A DNA stretch of 64,000 nucleotides from Paenibacillus nasutitermitis (GCF_014641075.1 NZ_BMHP01000002.1:1364001-1428000); one strand, 5' to 3'; positions 33,094 through 42,792 are shown, counted from the stretch's first letter. Made by a program: numbers and translations. Notes: generated by a model not told the origin, from the sequence alone.

Positions 33094-34050
33094 TCAATGA
33101 ATTTGAAGTACCTGCAATGCCGTTTCTTCTGTAGTAATAAGCACATTCAACTGTTTTCCTTTTAGAGCTCCACATAGCGCTGGCACTTTAGCCGTGCCCT
33201 GCGCAACACAAATCCGCAGCCCAATATTCATAAGATCTTCCCTCGTTGCGCCAACAACCCTTTCACTGATACGCGGAATTGAAAACTTCCCCTGCTTGTC
33301 GAAGCTATGAAAAAGAATCTCGCCTACACTTGCTTCGCTCACTTCCTCGAAGGTCAAATCAGCTACCAGATTTAAAGCCAGCAACGTGGCATCCTCGCCC
33401 GCGTGACCAATCCCGAAAACGATCGTTTCCAATTTACGAATTTCATTCATAATCTCTTGTACGCTCGGATCCTGCATAAAGCTGTGTTTGCTTTCAACAC
33501 TTCCGGCTATAGCAGGGGCTGGGAACAACTGCGCTTTACCTCGTAGCGCTTGGGCCCATATCTGAATGATAGAGGAGGCAGGCATCTGATCTTCCCTGGT
33601 GCCAAAACCTCCTATCAGCTGGACGATTTTTAGTCCCGGGCGTGAATCGCACATATGCAAATGGCTGCCGATGGCATTGAGAGTCCTCCCCCACCCGAGC
33701 CCTATTGCCCCGTGTGAAGGTAATACCGAATCCAAATATTGAGTGGCTAAGGCCTCAAAGGGATTTGCACTTTGATCGCCTCGAAATACCACACAGTCCT
33801 TCAAGCCGTATAGTTTAGTAAGCTTATACTCCAACGAAGCATGGCGGCTGTTGTCCAAATCTGAGCGAATCTGGATTTGTACGATTCCTCTGTCCCTTGC
33901 CTCGTTCAAAAACCTGGAGACAGAAGATCTGCCGATATCTAGCTGGACTGAAATCTCCTGCTGGCTCATTCCGAGCACATAGTACATGCGAGCGATTCTC
34001 TCAAGAAAGCTTTCTTTTGAAGAATGCTCGTTTTTACTAGTTTTACTCAT
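33094..34050 (-). CDS. SorC/DeoR-type sugar-binding transcriptional regulator
   Basis: About 318 residues. N-terminal HTH (residues 12-55, MYYVLGMSQQEISVQLDIGRSSVSRFL) and a C-terminal SorC sugar-phosphate-binding domain with GLGWGRTLNAIG, IVQLIGGFG and VFGIGHAGE. ATG at 34050 follows GGAGGC with rather long spacing; an ATG at 34095 has no site. Its end (NVLITTEETALQVL) and its upstream region recur as a decayed copy at 46175-46350. Located between mtlD-like and dehydrogenase genes; probably senses a polyol phosphate and regulates them. Confidence 0.88.
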   Translation of the reverse strand: MSKTSKNEHSSKESFLERIARMYYVLGMSQQEISVQLDIGRSSVSRFLNEARDRGIVQIQIRSDLDNSRHASLEYKLTKLYGLKDCVVFRGDQSANPFEALATQYLDSVLPSHGAIGLGWGRTLNAIGSHLHMCDSRPGLKIVQLIGGFGTREDQMPASSIIQIWAQALRGKAQLFPAPAIAGSVESKHSFMQDPSVQEIMNEIRKLETIVFGIGHAGEDATLLALNLVADLTFEEVSEASVGEILFHSFDKQGKFSIPRISERVVGATREDLMNIGLRICVAQGTAKVPALCGALKGKQLNVLITTEETALQVLQIH

Positions 34051-34218
34051 TTTAATGCATTGCCTCCGTTCAAACAAACGTCCCAATTTGCACATTTGCT
34101 CAAATATGTCATTAGTTTACCATGCTAACACAACGATTACAACTTTGTGCAAACCTAGTTTTTCATGAATGGCTGTTAAAAACTTGCTCATAATCCACCT
34201 TGCCAGCAATCAAGCCTC

Positions 34219-35373
34219 CTAAGTTCTCAAAGAACTCAAAGATAAATACTTTTGAATGATAAGCGCATGTATAGGATGTCCTTCAGGGATACCCGTGATT
34301 TGGGCTGCTACTTGATGAATCCCCCTCGATTTGATAGCCTCTTGCAGTTCAACAGCCTCCGCATCTTCTGGATAATCGAACAACAGAGCGGCTGCCATGG
34401 CCGAAGCCAAATATTGCGGTTCTATGCCAAGCTTATAACCCTGTAGAGCAGGATGCACAAACCGATCATTAGGCGAAAGCTTCCGTATCGGTGAACGTGC
34501 TACACGGACAACTTCATCACTTAAATAAGGATTGCGGAAACGATCCAGAATCTTACGAATATATTGTGAATGCTTCTCGGGATCAAAGCTATGTCTTCTA
34601 ATAAGAATCGATCCCGTTTCCTCCAAAATATGTTGTACCTGCAAGGAGATGGCCAGGTTCTCCATCGATTCTAGAATCGTCGAATGACCACTAAGATAGC
34701 CCAGATAAGCGATACAGCTATGTCCCGTATTCACTGTAAACAGTTTCCGTTCTATATAAGGCTCCAATTGATCCACATAATGAACGCCAGCGATTTCTGT
34801 GGCTCCTGGGAGCAGCCCCGAACGATCGACCAGCCACTCATAAAAGGGTTCCACAATGACCATCAATGGATCATCGTGGTGTTGGATAGGCACGATTCGA
34901 TCTACTGCTGCATTCGGAAATGAAACCAGTTGATCGGCTTTCTTGCATATAGCACTGCTTAAATGTGTATATACATAATCCTTTAGCTGAGAGCTCCCGT
35001 CTATCGTATTCTCACAAGCAATGATTTGTAAGGGGTCTGACGAACGCGTCATTCTTTTCTCAATACCTTTGGCTATTCCTATGGACACCGTTTCCAATAA
35101 TGACAATCCAACAGCCGTCGTAACCAGCTCAGCGCTTGCAATCGCTTCGGCCACCTGCTCCAGATCCCTGCCATTAATGGCGGAAACTCCACTCACAAGC
35201 GTTGTCTCATGTGGACTGCTCGCAAGTGTAACGGTATAAGCACCTTTTTGCTGAAGCAGCGATACCAAGGATTCATTGACATCCACAAAGCATACCTCAT
35301 ATCCAGCTTGGGATAATAGTAGCCCGATAAAGCCTCTGCCTATGTTTCCCGCCCCGATGTGGACCGCCTTCAT
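34219..35373 (-). CDS. mtlD: mannitol-1-phosphate 5-dehydrogenase
   Basis: 384 residues, the usual MtlD length (about 382). NAD-binding start MKAVHIGAGNIGRGFIGLLL, central ACENTIDGSSQLKDYV, FPNAAVDRIVP and the catalytic Lys/His region ERKLFTVNTGHSCIAYLGYL. Interconverts mannitol-1-phosphate and fructose-6-phosphate with NAD. ATG at 35373 is chosen from family alignment; the frame is open 66 bases further. No mannitol PTS gene is nearby: the locus has an ABC importer, so a cytoplasmic kinase would be needed to make its substrate. Confidence 0.93.
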   Translation of the reverse strand: MKAVHIGAGNIGRGFIGLLLSQAGYEVCFVDVNESLVSLLQQKGAYTVTLASSPHETTLVSGVSAINGRDLEQVAEAIASAELVTTAVGLSLLETVSIGIAKGIEKRMTRSSDPLQIIACENTIDGSSQLKDYVYTHLSSAICKKADQLVSFPNAAVDRIVPIQHHDDPLMVIVEPFYEWLVDRSGLLPGATEIAGVHYVDQLEPYIERKLFTVNTGHSCIAYLGYLSGHSTILESMENLAISLQVQHILEETGSILIRRHSFDPEKHSQYIRKILDRFRNPYLSDEVVRVARSPIRKLSPNDRFVHPALQGYKLGIEPQYLASAMAAALLFDYPEDAEAVELQEAIKSRGIHQVAAQITGIPEGHPIHALIIQKYLSLSSLRT

Positions 35374-35554
35374 AATTCCATCCCACTTGTGAGAATAGCA
35401 AGTATCTTTTGCATCGATAAGATATTCATGTGACAACATTTCCTTTTACATGTTATTTTTACGGAAATTGATTATGGACAAGCTCATTATGGGCGCACTG
35501 AACAAGCCGACTTTAAATGAACCATTGTCAGCCTATTATAATTTTTCAGGTTGA

Positions 35555-36319
35555 CTAAGCGCGTGCTACTTGTTGGTTCTCCTGGTTCATTGAATTACGG
35601 CCAGACTCTATATAGAGTATAAAGTCATAGGAATTGAGCTGGTCCAGCACCAATAGCAGTTTAGCCTGGTCCTGCATCTTTAGGCTGAATATCAACTGGA
35701 TTTCAGGTCTCTTGTCCGCTTCATCGCTAACGATGTCTGGGATCATTTTGACATTGATAATTTGGATACCATGTTCTCCGAATTTAGAAGCTATTGTGCC
35801 AAGAACCCCAGGAGAATTCATGGCTTTAATAGATACGTCACTGCTTCTTCGATTTCTAAGCATATGCTTCTCCCATTTATTCAACAGGAAAAGGCTGAAC
35901 AATACCATAAACGTAGCATAAACAGCAGCATACATAAATCCTGCACCCACACATAAACCGATTGCTGCAACGACCCAAATGGAAGCAGCGCTCGTCAGCC
36001 CTTTAATGTTCTGGCCATTCCGAAGGATGGCACCTGCTCCGAGAAATCCTACACCACTGATGACCTGTGCAGCAAGGCGGGCAGGATCGATCCTTACATT
36101 GGGCTCATTAACAAACTCGGTAAAGCCGTAAATAGAAAGAAGCATAATTGTAGCAGATCCCAGACAAACCAGAATGTGAGTACGAAAGCCCGCAGCATGG
36201 TTACTCCACTCCCTTTCCATGCCGACCAACCCTCCTAAACCAGCGGCAAGGCCCATTCTGAGAAGCAGTTCCCAATGTGTGATGTACCATATTTGTGAAA
36301 TGTTGTTCACGTATTGCAC
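35555..36319 (-). CDS. MgtC/SapB-family membrane protein
   Basis: About 254 residues. The N-terminal MgtC domain has four or five spans with LAAGLGGLVGMEREW, RTHILVCLGSATIMLLSIYGF and ISGVGFLGAGAILRNGQNIKGLTSAASIW, the family signature with conserved Asp/Arg. The C-terminal 90 residues form an ACT-like soluble domain (VLGTIASKFGEHGIQIINVKMIPD). GTG at 36319 or the GTG at 36310, which has better spacing from AAGGAAGTG. Family roles include magnesium-stress survival and membrane-potential control. Its place inside a polyol operon is odd; it may simply be co-located. Confidence 0.9.
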   Translation of the reverse strand: MQYVNNISQIWYITHWELLLRMGLAAGLGGLVGMEREWSNHAAGFRTHILVCLGSATIMLLSIYGFTEFVNEPNVRIDPARLAAQVISGVGFLGAGAILRNGQNIKGLTSAASIWVVAAIGLCVGAGFMYAAVYATFMVLFSLFLLNKWEKHMLRNRRSSDVSIKAMNSPGVLGTIASKFGEHGIQIINVKMIPDIVSDEADKRPEIQLIFSLKMQDQAKLLLVLDQLNSYDFILYIESGRNSMNQENQQVARA

Positions 36320-36348
36320 TTCCTTTATGCGACTCGAATATAGACACC

Positions 36349-37398
36349 TTATTGATTCACATACATTACTTTAACTGTAAACTCGCTTCGATCCCGCATC
36401 ATCTTCAATGCATCGCCAAGTTCCTCGATTTTTACACGATGCGTAATGAGAGGATCGAGTCGAAGCTTGCCCGAGGCTATAAAGTTAAGGACAAGCTGCC
36501 ACTCGTTTACTGGCAAAGTCGCGTAATAAGAGTTCCAGCTGCCAATGAGCGTAAGATTCTTACGCAGGATCTCCCAGTAGCCCTTTTGAGTCAATACCAT
36601 ATCGCCAGCCGGATTTCCCAGAAGAACAATTTTGCCAAATCGACGAGTCGTATGCATCGCATTCTCGAAGGATATGGAGCTACCGGCACCCTCTATCGTC
36701 ACATCTGCACCTCGGCCATTCGTTTGTTCACTAACCCATGCTACTATGTCAGTCTTGGCAGAGTTACAGGTATTCATGATGCCCAGGCCCCGTGCAAATG
36801 ACAGTCTATCTTCATCTACATCGACGAGTAATATAGAGCCTGCACCCCAGATATCAGCCCACATAGCAATCATGATACCGATTGGCCCGGCACCATAAAT
36901 GAGCACATGGTCACCGATACCGACACTGGCTTGACGAAGGCTATGCAAAGCCACGGCTGCGGGCTCAACCATCGCCGCTTCTTCATAAGAAACACCTTCC
37001 GGTATGAGCAGCAGATTCCACAAAGGAACTGCGATATATTCCACAAAAGCGCCGTCGCATCGCGAGCCCATGTAATTGTAATTTTCACATAAAGCGAACT
37101 CGCCAATCTCACATGCGCTGCAGCTGCGGCAAGGCATCAACGGAAACACCGCAGCCCCACGGCCGATGAGTGATTTATCGCCGCCTTCAGCTACTCCTAC
37201 GATTTCCCCGGAAAATTCATGCCCTGGTACCGTTGGGAACGAGTAAGTACCTTTCGTGAAAACCCGGGGGATGTCAGAACCACAGATGCCACATGCACGC
37301 ACCTTCAAGAGTACCTCCCCTGGAGCAGCAACCGGCATTTCCCTTGTCTCCAGACGAATATCTCCGATAGCATGCAAAGGCCAGACTTTCATCTTCAT
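36349..37398 (-). CDS. galactitol-1-phosphate 5-dehydrogenase-like zinc dehydrogenase
   Basis: 349 residues. CGICGSDIPRVF, PGHEFSGEIVG, structural Cys cluster CRSCSACEIGEFALC, YNYMGSRCDGAFVEYIAV and LTLIGSWNSYYATLPVNEWQ match GatD closely; the GSW-N-Y-x-EW segment is specific to that subfamily. The reaction would be galactitol-1-phosphate (or a related polyol phosphate) to tagatose-6-phosphate with NAD. ATG at 37398 or 37392 (AAAGGAAAG upstream suits the second better). Lies downstream of the ABC importer's binding-protein gene, separated by an inverted repeat at 37522-37572. Confidence 0.85.
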   Translation of the reverse strand: MKMKVWPLHAIGDIRLETREMPVAAPGEVLLKVRACGICGSDIPRVFTKGTYSFPTVPGHEFSGEIVGVAEGGDKSLIGRGAAVFPLMPCRSCSACEIGEFALCENYNYMGSRCDGAFVEYIAVPLWNLLLIPEGVSYEEAAMVEPAAVALHSLRQASVGIGDHVLIYGAGPIGIMIAMWADIWGAGSILLVDVDEDRLSFARGLGIMNTCNSAKTDIVAWVSEQTNGRGADVTIEGAGSSISFENAMHTTRRFGKIVLLGNPAGDMVLTQKGYWEILRKNLTLIGSWNSYYATLPVNEWQLVLNFIASGKLRLDPLITHRVKIEELGDALKMMRDRSEFTVKVMYVNQ

Positions 37399-37521
37399 CT
37401 TTCCTTTCTGTGTCTTTAAGTTGTGTCGTGGATATTAGTAATGATCTCAGCGTCAAAGCAAGTGAATACACAACGTGATGGCTGCATTCCCTCGTTATAT
37501 GGTCATGATAATAAAGCTTAG

Positions 37522-37572
37522 AGAAAGCAGACGACTGAATGGATAGGTCCAATTTCGGCCAATCTGCTTTCT
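37522..37572 (-). repeat. long inverted repeat downstream of binding-protein gene
   Basis: Perfect 10-bp arms AGAAAGCAGA and TCTGCTTTCT separated by 31 bp, with no T-tract. Located between the highly expressed binding-protein gene (ends 37603) and the GatD-like gene. Could stabilise the 3' end of the upstream message or partly terminate transcription. Confidence 0.45.
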
Positions 37573-37602
37573 GATCTGAAAGACTTGTGGGTTCTGAAAC
37601 GT

Positions 37603-38940
37603 TTACTTAGCATCCTTCAAAAGCTTTTCGGCTGCTGTTTTGAAAGTAGCCAGAGTGGCATTAATATCTTTGTTATCATACATTATCGCTTGCATAGCAG
37701 AACGGAACTCTTGAATAATGGGCGTCCATGCCAAATTCTTATTCGTGTCAATGCCGTATTGAAGCTGATCGTAGGCCACTTGACGATTTGGTTCTTTTGC
37801 ATACAGTTCTTTAATTTCTTTGGACTCTACCATTTTCTTTGTGAAAGGCAGGTAACCCGTATCAATAACGAACTGCTGTCCCCCTTGAGGATCTGTCATC
37901 AACCAGTTCAGAAACTCCCATGCAGCATCTTTATTTTTGGAAGAGGCAAACATGGTAACGTTAGCTCCACCGGTAGGATTTGCGAACACTTCATTTTTAG
38001 GTAGGAAGGCGGTCTTATAATCAAATTTCACATTTTTTAGAAATCCTCCAATTGTACCCGTTGATTCAAACAAAAGGCCGATTTTCCCTTCAGTGAACAT
38101 CTGTTTAACGATATTACCTGAATCCTGAGTCGGCGGGTAGAACAATGCTCCCGTGCTCTGAAGATCTTTTAGGTAACTGAATGCTGTGTTCCCTACTCCG
38201 GCATCAATAAATTCCATTTTAGTGCCATCTTCACTAAAGAATCTGCTATTGGACTGGGTTATCATTGCTTGGAGATACCAATCATCAAACGGCATAGATA
38301 GACCTTGACGTTTGTAGCCGCTGCCATCTTTAATGACAAGTGCATTGCTAACCGTTTTCAGTTCCTCCCAAGTAGTAGGAATCTCGAGTCCCATTTCATC
38401 CAGCATCGTTTTGTTTACATGCATGATCGGAGTGGAACGGTTCAAAGGCAAGGTGACCAATTTCTCATTGAAGGTAGAGTGACCCATCAGACCTTGAACA
38501 AAACCATCTGTGCTTAAATCCGATTTCTCCAGATACGGTGTCAGATCTTCCAGCACGTCTGCATCTGCAAATAGCTGTACAAAAGAACGTTCCAGCATGC
38601 TGACATCTGGTGCAGAACCAGCTGCAACAGCCTGTTGAAGCTTAGTAACCACTTCATCGTATGATCCCTGGAAGGTGCCAACAACCTCAACATTAGGATG
38701 AGAGTCATTAAAACGTTTAATCATCGCATCCGTAAATTCACCGTTTGCGCCTCCCATAGAGTGCCAATACTGAATCGTTGTCTTGCCTGCCTTTTCTTGC
38801 GTTGCCGCCGATGTATCCGGTGTTCCAGCGGGTGCTGGAGTGGTTCCACCAGTATCGGTAGATTGTGGTTCTGAGCTGCAGCCGGCAAGTACACCAAGCA
38901 GCATTGTTGATGCCATAATCATCTTTGCATTTTTTTTCAT
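37603..38940 (-). CDS. sugar/polyol ABC transporter solute-binding lipoprotein
   Basis: 445 residues. Signal peptide with lipobox LGVLAGCSSE (Cys about 21), a Thr/Pro/Ala linker to about 50, then a family 1 sugar-binding fold: TIQYWHSMGGANGEFTDAMIKRFNDSHPNVEV, RSTPIMHVNKTMLDEMGLEIPTTWEEL and GGANVTMFASSKNKDAAWEFLNWL, as in UgpB/MalE-like proteins. Serves the two permeases and ATPase encoded immediately upstream (38994-41787). Substrate inferred from the neighbouring dehydrogenases to be a polyol or its glycoside. Confidence 0.92.
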   Translation of the reverse strand: MKKNAKMIMASTMLLGVLAGCSSEPQSTDTGGTTPAPAGTPDTSAATQEKAGKTTIQYWHSMGGANGEFTDAMIKRFNDSHPNVEVVGTFQGSYDEVVTKLQQAVAAGSAPDVSMLERSFVQLFADADVLEDLTPYLEKSDLSTDGFVQGLMGHSTFNEKLVTLPLNRSTPIMHVNKTMLDEMGLEIPTTWEELKTVSNALVIKDGSGYKRQGLSMPFDDWYLQAMITQSNSRFFSEDGTKMEFIDAGVGNTAFSYLKDLQSTGALFYPPTQDSGNIVKQMFTEGKIGLLFESTGTIGGFLKNVKFDYKTAFLPKNEVFANPTGGANVTMFASSKNKDAAWEFLNWLMTDPQGGQQFVIDTGYLPFTKKMVESKEIKELYAKEPNRQVAYDQLQYGIDTNKNLAWTPIIQEFRSAMQAIMYDNKDINATLATFKTAAEKLLKDAK

Positions 38941-38993
38941 TTCAATCTTCCTCCCTTATTTGCTTTCATTATTATTCGAAAAGGATTAAACCA

Positions 38994-39824
38994 TTATTTA
39001 ATCCCGGAATAAACAAATGCCTTAACAATCTGTTTGGAACAAATCAGGTATACGATCAGAATAGGGACCACCAAGACAACGTTACCCGCCATAATAATAT
39101 GCCAGTTACTGATGCCTTCCGTCTCTCTAAGCATGGCGATTCCGAGCGTCAGCGGGCGAACCGGGTTTGAATCTGTCATAACGAGTGGCCAGAAATAATC
39201 ATTCCAATGACTCACAAAACTGAATAGCGCGATCGTTGCCAATGCTGGCATGGACATCGGCATCATGATTTTCCAAATGATCTTGAACTCACTGGCATTG
39301 TCCAACTTGGCCGATTCAATAATTTCTTCAGGAATCTGCATGAAATATTGGCGTAAAAGGAAGATACCAAATGCATTGGACATGAAAGGAATAATTTGCG
39401 GCAATAAGGTTTTGATCATGCCCCAATCAGCGAGCATCAGATAAACAGGGATGAAGGTTATTTGACCCGGGATCATAAATGCCAAGAGCACCATAGCAAA
39501 TAAGAATTCTTTTCCTACAAACTTATATTTGGCAAAAGCATAGGCAGCCGGTATCATCACAGCAAACTGCAAAACAATGATGGAAAGTGTGACGATAATC
39601 GAGTTTTGGGCATAGGTCAGGAAGGGACCCGCACTCATGGCCGTTACAAAATTGATCCATTGAGGTATTGAAGGAATCATGGTCGGAGGTACCGTCAAGG
39701 TCTCCTGAATAGTCTGCAGCGATGTGGAAATCATCCATAAGAATGGAAAAACAAAAATGGCGAGAACTACTATTTTAAGCAAAGTATTTAGTGTAGACCA
39801 TAGGTGCTTAAGTTCAAATGTCAT
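38994..39824 (-). CDS. ABC transporter permease, MalG/UgpE type
   Basis: 276 residues, six spans. The coupling loop EEIIESAKLDNASEFKIIWKIMMPMSMPALATIALFSF is the MalG-type EAA region, near residue 185. The C-terminus KQIVKAFVYSGIK is typical of the family. Partner of the MalF-type permease 36 bp upstream; both are driven by the ATPase encoded at 40744-41787. Confidence 0.92.
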   Translation of the reverse strand: MTFELKHLWSTLNTLLKIVVLAIFVFPFLWMISTSLQTIQETLTVPPTMIPSIPQWINFVTAMSAGPFLTYAQNSIIVTLSIIVLQFAVMIPAAYAFAKYKFVGKEFLFAMVLLAFMIPGQITFIPVYLMLADWGMIKTLLPQIIPFMSNAFGIFLLRQYFMQIPEEIIESAKLDNASEFKIIWKIMMPMSMPALATIALFSFVSHWNDYFWPLVMTDSNPVRPLTLGIAMLRETEGISNWHIIMAGNVVLVVPILIVYLICSKQIVKAFVYSGIK

Positions 39825-39860
39825 GAATCGTCAACCCCCTTTCTCTGGGTAATCCAGTAT

Positions 39861-40739
39861 TTATTGATAATGAACTTTTTTAGACAGCAAACGGAAATAA
39901 ATAAAAGTAAGAATTCCAATAATAGCCATCAAAACAACTCCCGATGCAGAAGCGAAGCCAATATTATTGGTTCTAAAGCTATAAATATAATAAACTAATG
40001 TACTGGTTGCATTATTGGGGCCCCCACCTGTCATGATTTTGACAGTATCAAAAACCTTAAAGGAACCAATTGTCATAATGATCAGGATGAAAAACAGCTG
40101 CGGTGAAATTAAGGGCAACGTTATTTTGAAAAACACCTTGAACTTCTTGGCATTATCCAGTGCAGCTGCCTCATAGATGCTTGGCGGTATGCTTTGGAGA
40201 GCAGCCACTATGATCAAAGTATAATAACCTACACTGTGCCATGCAGATACAATTATGATGGATATCATTGCCGTCTTAGAGCTCTGCAGCCATTGGGATG
40301 TCGGTAGACCAAAAGCCTTTAAACCAAAGTTGAGAAGACCCAGGTTGGGCTCCATCAGCCAGAGCCATACAAGAGCAATAGACACAATGGAGATGATATG
40401 TGGCGTGAATAAGCCAGCTTGCACAATGCTGTTAAACTTGCTCCGTTTGCTAAGCCATATAGCAAAAAGCAGAGAGATAACCATCGTCAATATAACAACA
40501 CCAATGGTATACACAAACGTATTGCCCAGTGCTTTGTAAAAGTCATCTCTCATGAAGACCTCTTTGTAATTGTCTAAACCAATGAATGTGCTTTTGGCTT
40601 TATTCATTAGGTTATATTTAAAAAGGCTTAAATAAATCAAATACATCATTGGGTAAATGACAAAGGTACAAATACCTATCATGGCGGGTAACACCATGAG
40701 ATACGGACGGAGCCGAATTAACATCGGTTTTTTATCCAT
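39861..40739 (-). CDS. ABC transporter permease, MalF/UgpA type
   Basis: 292 residues. A cytoplasmic N-terminal tail is followed by six spans (first YLMVLPAMIGICTFVIYPMM). The coupling loop is SIYEAAALDNAKKFKVFFKITLPLISP and GGGPNNATSTLVYYIY is the conserved periplasmic-face motif of MalF/UgpA proteins. Four bases separate it from the ATPase gene, so the genes are cotranscribed. Confidence 0.92.
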   Translation of the reverse strand: MDKKPMLIRLRPYLMVLPAMIGICTFVIYPMMYLIYLSLFKYNLMNKAKSTFIGLDNYKEVFMRDDFYKALGNTFVYTIGVVILTMVISLLFAIWLSKRSKFNSIVQAGLFTPHIISIVSIALVWLWLMEPNLGLLNFGLKAFGLPTSQWLQSSKTAMISIIIVSAWHSVGYYTLIIVAALQSIPPSIYEAAALDNAKKFKVFFKITLPLISPQLFFILIIMTIGSFKVFDTVKIMTGGGPNNATSTLVYYIYSFRTNNIGFASASGVVLMAIIGILTFIYFRLLSKKVHYQ

Positions 40740-40743
40740 ATGC

Positions 40744-41787
40744 TCAACCTCTTCTCAAAGCTTCTAAGTAGTTATTGAAGCGTGCATCTTCCTCACCAAT
40801 ACGGTTTCCATCTGGCTCAAAGAAAAACATTTTATTGGGTGCGACTTCTAAATATGCATCTTGGTCAACAGTGAAATTATCCTCGATACATTTGATCATA
40901 TAAGAACTGTTTTTGTATTTCACTTGATAGACCGTCTCTGACCCGAGCATTTCCCTAGTGGCAATAACACCACGGATAGAAAAGTGCTGCCCGCTAGGTT
41001 CGTTGGATAAAACTGCACTTTCCGGACGAAATCCGAACTTGATTCCTTCTACACCCAAGTCATCAATATTCATGGGTGGAACCCCGATGAACTCAGCAGC
41101 AAACTTGTTGCTCGGCTTCTGATACATGATCTCCGGTGGTGCTTCCTGTTGAATAAGCCCTTTATTCATCAGAACGATCGTATCGGCCATAGACATGGCT
41201 TCTACTTGGTCATGCGTTACATAAACAAAAGTGGTACCCAGTTTTTTATGCAATTCGATGAGTTCAATGCGCATCTGTACCCTGAGTTTGGCATCCAAAT
41301 TGGACAACGGCTCATCCATCAGAAACACCGATGGCTGTTTGACCATAGCGCGGGCCAGTGCGACACGCTGTCTTTGGCCGCCGGATAATGTCGATGGTTT
41401 GCGGTCCAGGTATTCGGTCAGCCCCACCGTAGCGCTGATGGATTCCACCAAACGGGTTCTTTCTGCTTTGGGAACCTTATTATTTTTCAATCCGAATTCA
41501 ATGTTCTCTCTAACCGACATCGTAGGGTAGATCGCATAGTTCTGGAACACCATGGCAACTCCTCTTTGGCCCGGTGGAATCTTTGTAACATCCTTGCCAT
41601 TGATAAGCACCGAACCGGATGTCTGAGGATCGATTCCAGCAATCATGCGAAGAAGTGTCGTTTTCCCGCAACCTGATGGACCTACCAAAACGGTAAACTT
41701 ACCGTCTTCAATCTTTAAATCCAAGTCTTTAATAACATCATGTTTATCAAATGACTTCGTAACCTTCACAAACTCTATAGATGCCAA
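40744..41787 (-). CDS. sugar ABC transporter ATPase, MsmK/UgpC type
   Basis: 347 residues. Walker A GPSGCGKTT, Q-loop VFQNYAIYP, signature LSGGQRQRVALARA, Walker B SVFLMDEPLSNLDAK and switch His in YVTHDQVEAMS. The C-terminal TOBE regulatory domain runs from about 240 (GFRPESAVL...). It energises the adjacent importer. ATPases of this type are often shared, so it may also serve the two LplBC systems at 1821-3662 and 22368-24215 that lack their own. Confidence 0.93.
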   Translation of the reverse strand: MASIEFVKVTKSFDKHDVIKDLDLKIEDGKFTVLVGPSGCGKTTLLRMIAGIDPQTSGSVLINGKDVTKIPPGQRGVAMVFQNYAIYPTMSVRENIEFGLKNNKVPKAERTRLVESISATVGLTEYLDRKPSTLSGGQRQRVALARAMVKQPSVFLMDEPLSNLDAKLRVQMRIELIELHKKLGTTFVYVTHDQVEAMSMADTIVLMNKGLIQQEAPPEIMYQKPSNKFAAEFIGVPPMNIDDLGVEGIKFGFRPESAVLSNEPSGQHFSIRGVIATREMLGSETVYQVKYKNSSYMIKCIEDNFTVDQDAYLEVAPNKMFFFEPDGNRIGEEDARFNNYLEALRRG

Positions 41788-41918
41788 TTCGACTCCTCCT
41801 TAGTGTAGTGAAACTTCAGTTGTAACGCACCGTAAACATCCAATTCCGAATGCAGAAATTGCATCGACCACATGTCAGCCCCCGCTCAACAGCTACTCTG
41901 TCACAAAAGTGACATTCG

Positions 41919-42100
41919 TTACCTGATCACCGATCTGACTTTTAAAGCGCTTACAATCGCCGCCAATTTTGCGGCGTTTACCAGCCGTTCACCATCAGCA
42001 ATCGCGCAAGCCAACGCCCCCGCAGCTACCGTATCAACAGCCTTAACCTTGATCGCCTCAATGTATCCCACTCCCCTTCCCAGAGACTACAGTAATAGTC
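41919..42100 (-). pseudogene. ribokinase (PfkB family) C-terminal remnant
   Basis: On the minus strand an open stretch reads SLGRGVGYIEAIKVKAVDT then VAAGALACAIADGERLVNAAKL and stops at 41919. This matches the C-terminal third of ribokinases (GVxYI...VKAVDTTAAGDAFNGALA...), but the DAFNG segment carrying the catalytic Asp is deleted and a stop lies just upstream. No N-terminal two thirds remain. It sits between the epimerase and ATPase genes, where a sugar or polyol kinase would fit. Confidence 0.7.
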
Positions 42101-42129
42101 ACATCATACATCCTCCCTCAGTAGATCTG

Positions 42130-42792
42130 CTATTTATGGCAATACTCACTCAAATCCGCGACTGCTTGATCCAATTTCACATCCGGCAGAAATAAACTTG
42201 AGGTTCCACATACCAACATGTCAGCACCCTTCTCCATAACCAGAGGAATGTTAGCTAAGCTGATATTTCCATCCACCTGAATCGATATATCCAAATTATT
42301 CGCTTTAATTTTCTGTCTCAAATCGGCTATTTTCCCAAATATGCTGGGAATAAATTTCTGGCCTGCAAATCCCGGATTAACAGTCATTAAACATACATAA
42401 TCTACAGAATCCAAAACGTAGTCCAACATACAGAGAGGCGTTGATGGGTTTAGAGCGACGCCCGCTTTCAGGTTTCGATCCCGTATTGATTGCAGCACTC
42501 TCTGTAAATGTAATTTAGATTCTGCATGAACCGAAATCATATCGGCTCCAGCATCTGCAAACATGTCTATAAATCTTTCTGGTTCTTCAACCATTAGATG
42601 TACATCGAATGGTTTGCTTGTTTGAGGACGTAACCTCTTCAGCATATCGGGTCCCATACTAAAGTTAGGAACAAAAATTCCATCCATAATATCAAAATGA
42701 AAAAAGTCAACATTGCCCTGATTCAAAATTTGAACGGATTCTACCAAGCGCCCTAAATCAGCACACATCAATGAGGCTCCTATCTTCGCCAT
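42130..42792 (-). CDS. ribulose-phosphate/allulose-6-phosphate 3-epimerase family protein
   Basis: About 220 residues. Phosphopentose epimerase motifs: IGASLMCADLG, FFHFDIMDGIFVPNFSMG (metal-binding His and Asp), PFDVHLMVEEPERF, MTVNPGFAGQKFIP and VDGNI. The segment SLMCADL and FAGQ (instead of FGGQ) place it near AlsE-like enzymes as much as near Rpe. ATG at 42792 after GGAGTGCGTGGA. It converts a keto-sugar phosphate to its C3 epimer, feeding products of the polyol-phosphate dehydrogenases into central metabolism. Confidence 0.88.
   Translation of the reverse strand: MAKIGASLMCADLGRLVESVQILNQGNVDFFHFDIMDGIFVPNFSMGPDMLKRLRPQTSKPFDVHLMVEEPERFIDMFADAGADMISVHAESKLHLQRVLQSIRDRNLKAGVALNPSTPLCMLDYVLDSVDYVCLMTVNPGFAGQKFIPSIFGKIADLRQKIKANNLDISIQVDGNISLANIPLVMEKGADMLVCGTSSLFLPDVKLDQAVADLSEYCHK

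Noticed and set aside
41899..41914. TGTCAC-AAAA-GTGACA palindrome after the ribokinase remnant as an operator
   Set aside because: Short arms, no promoter next to it, and it lies at the end of a decayed gene, so no role can be supported.
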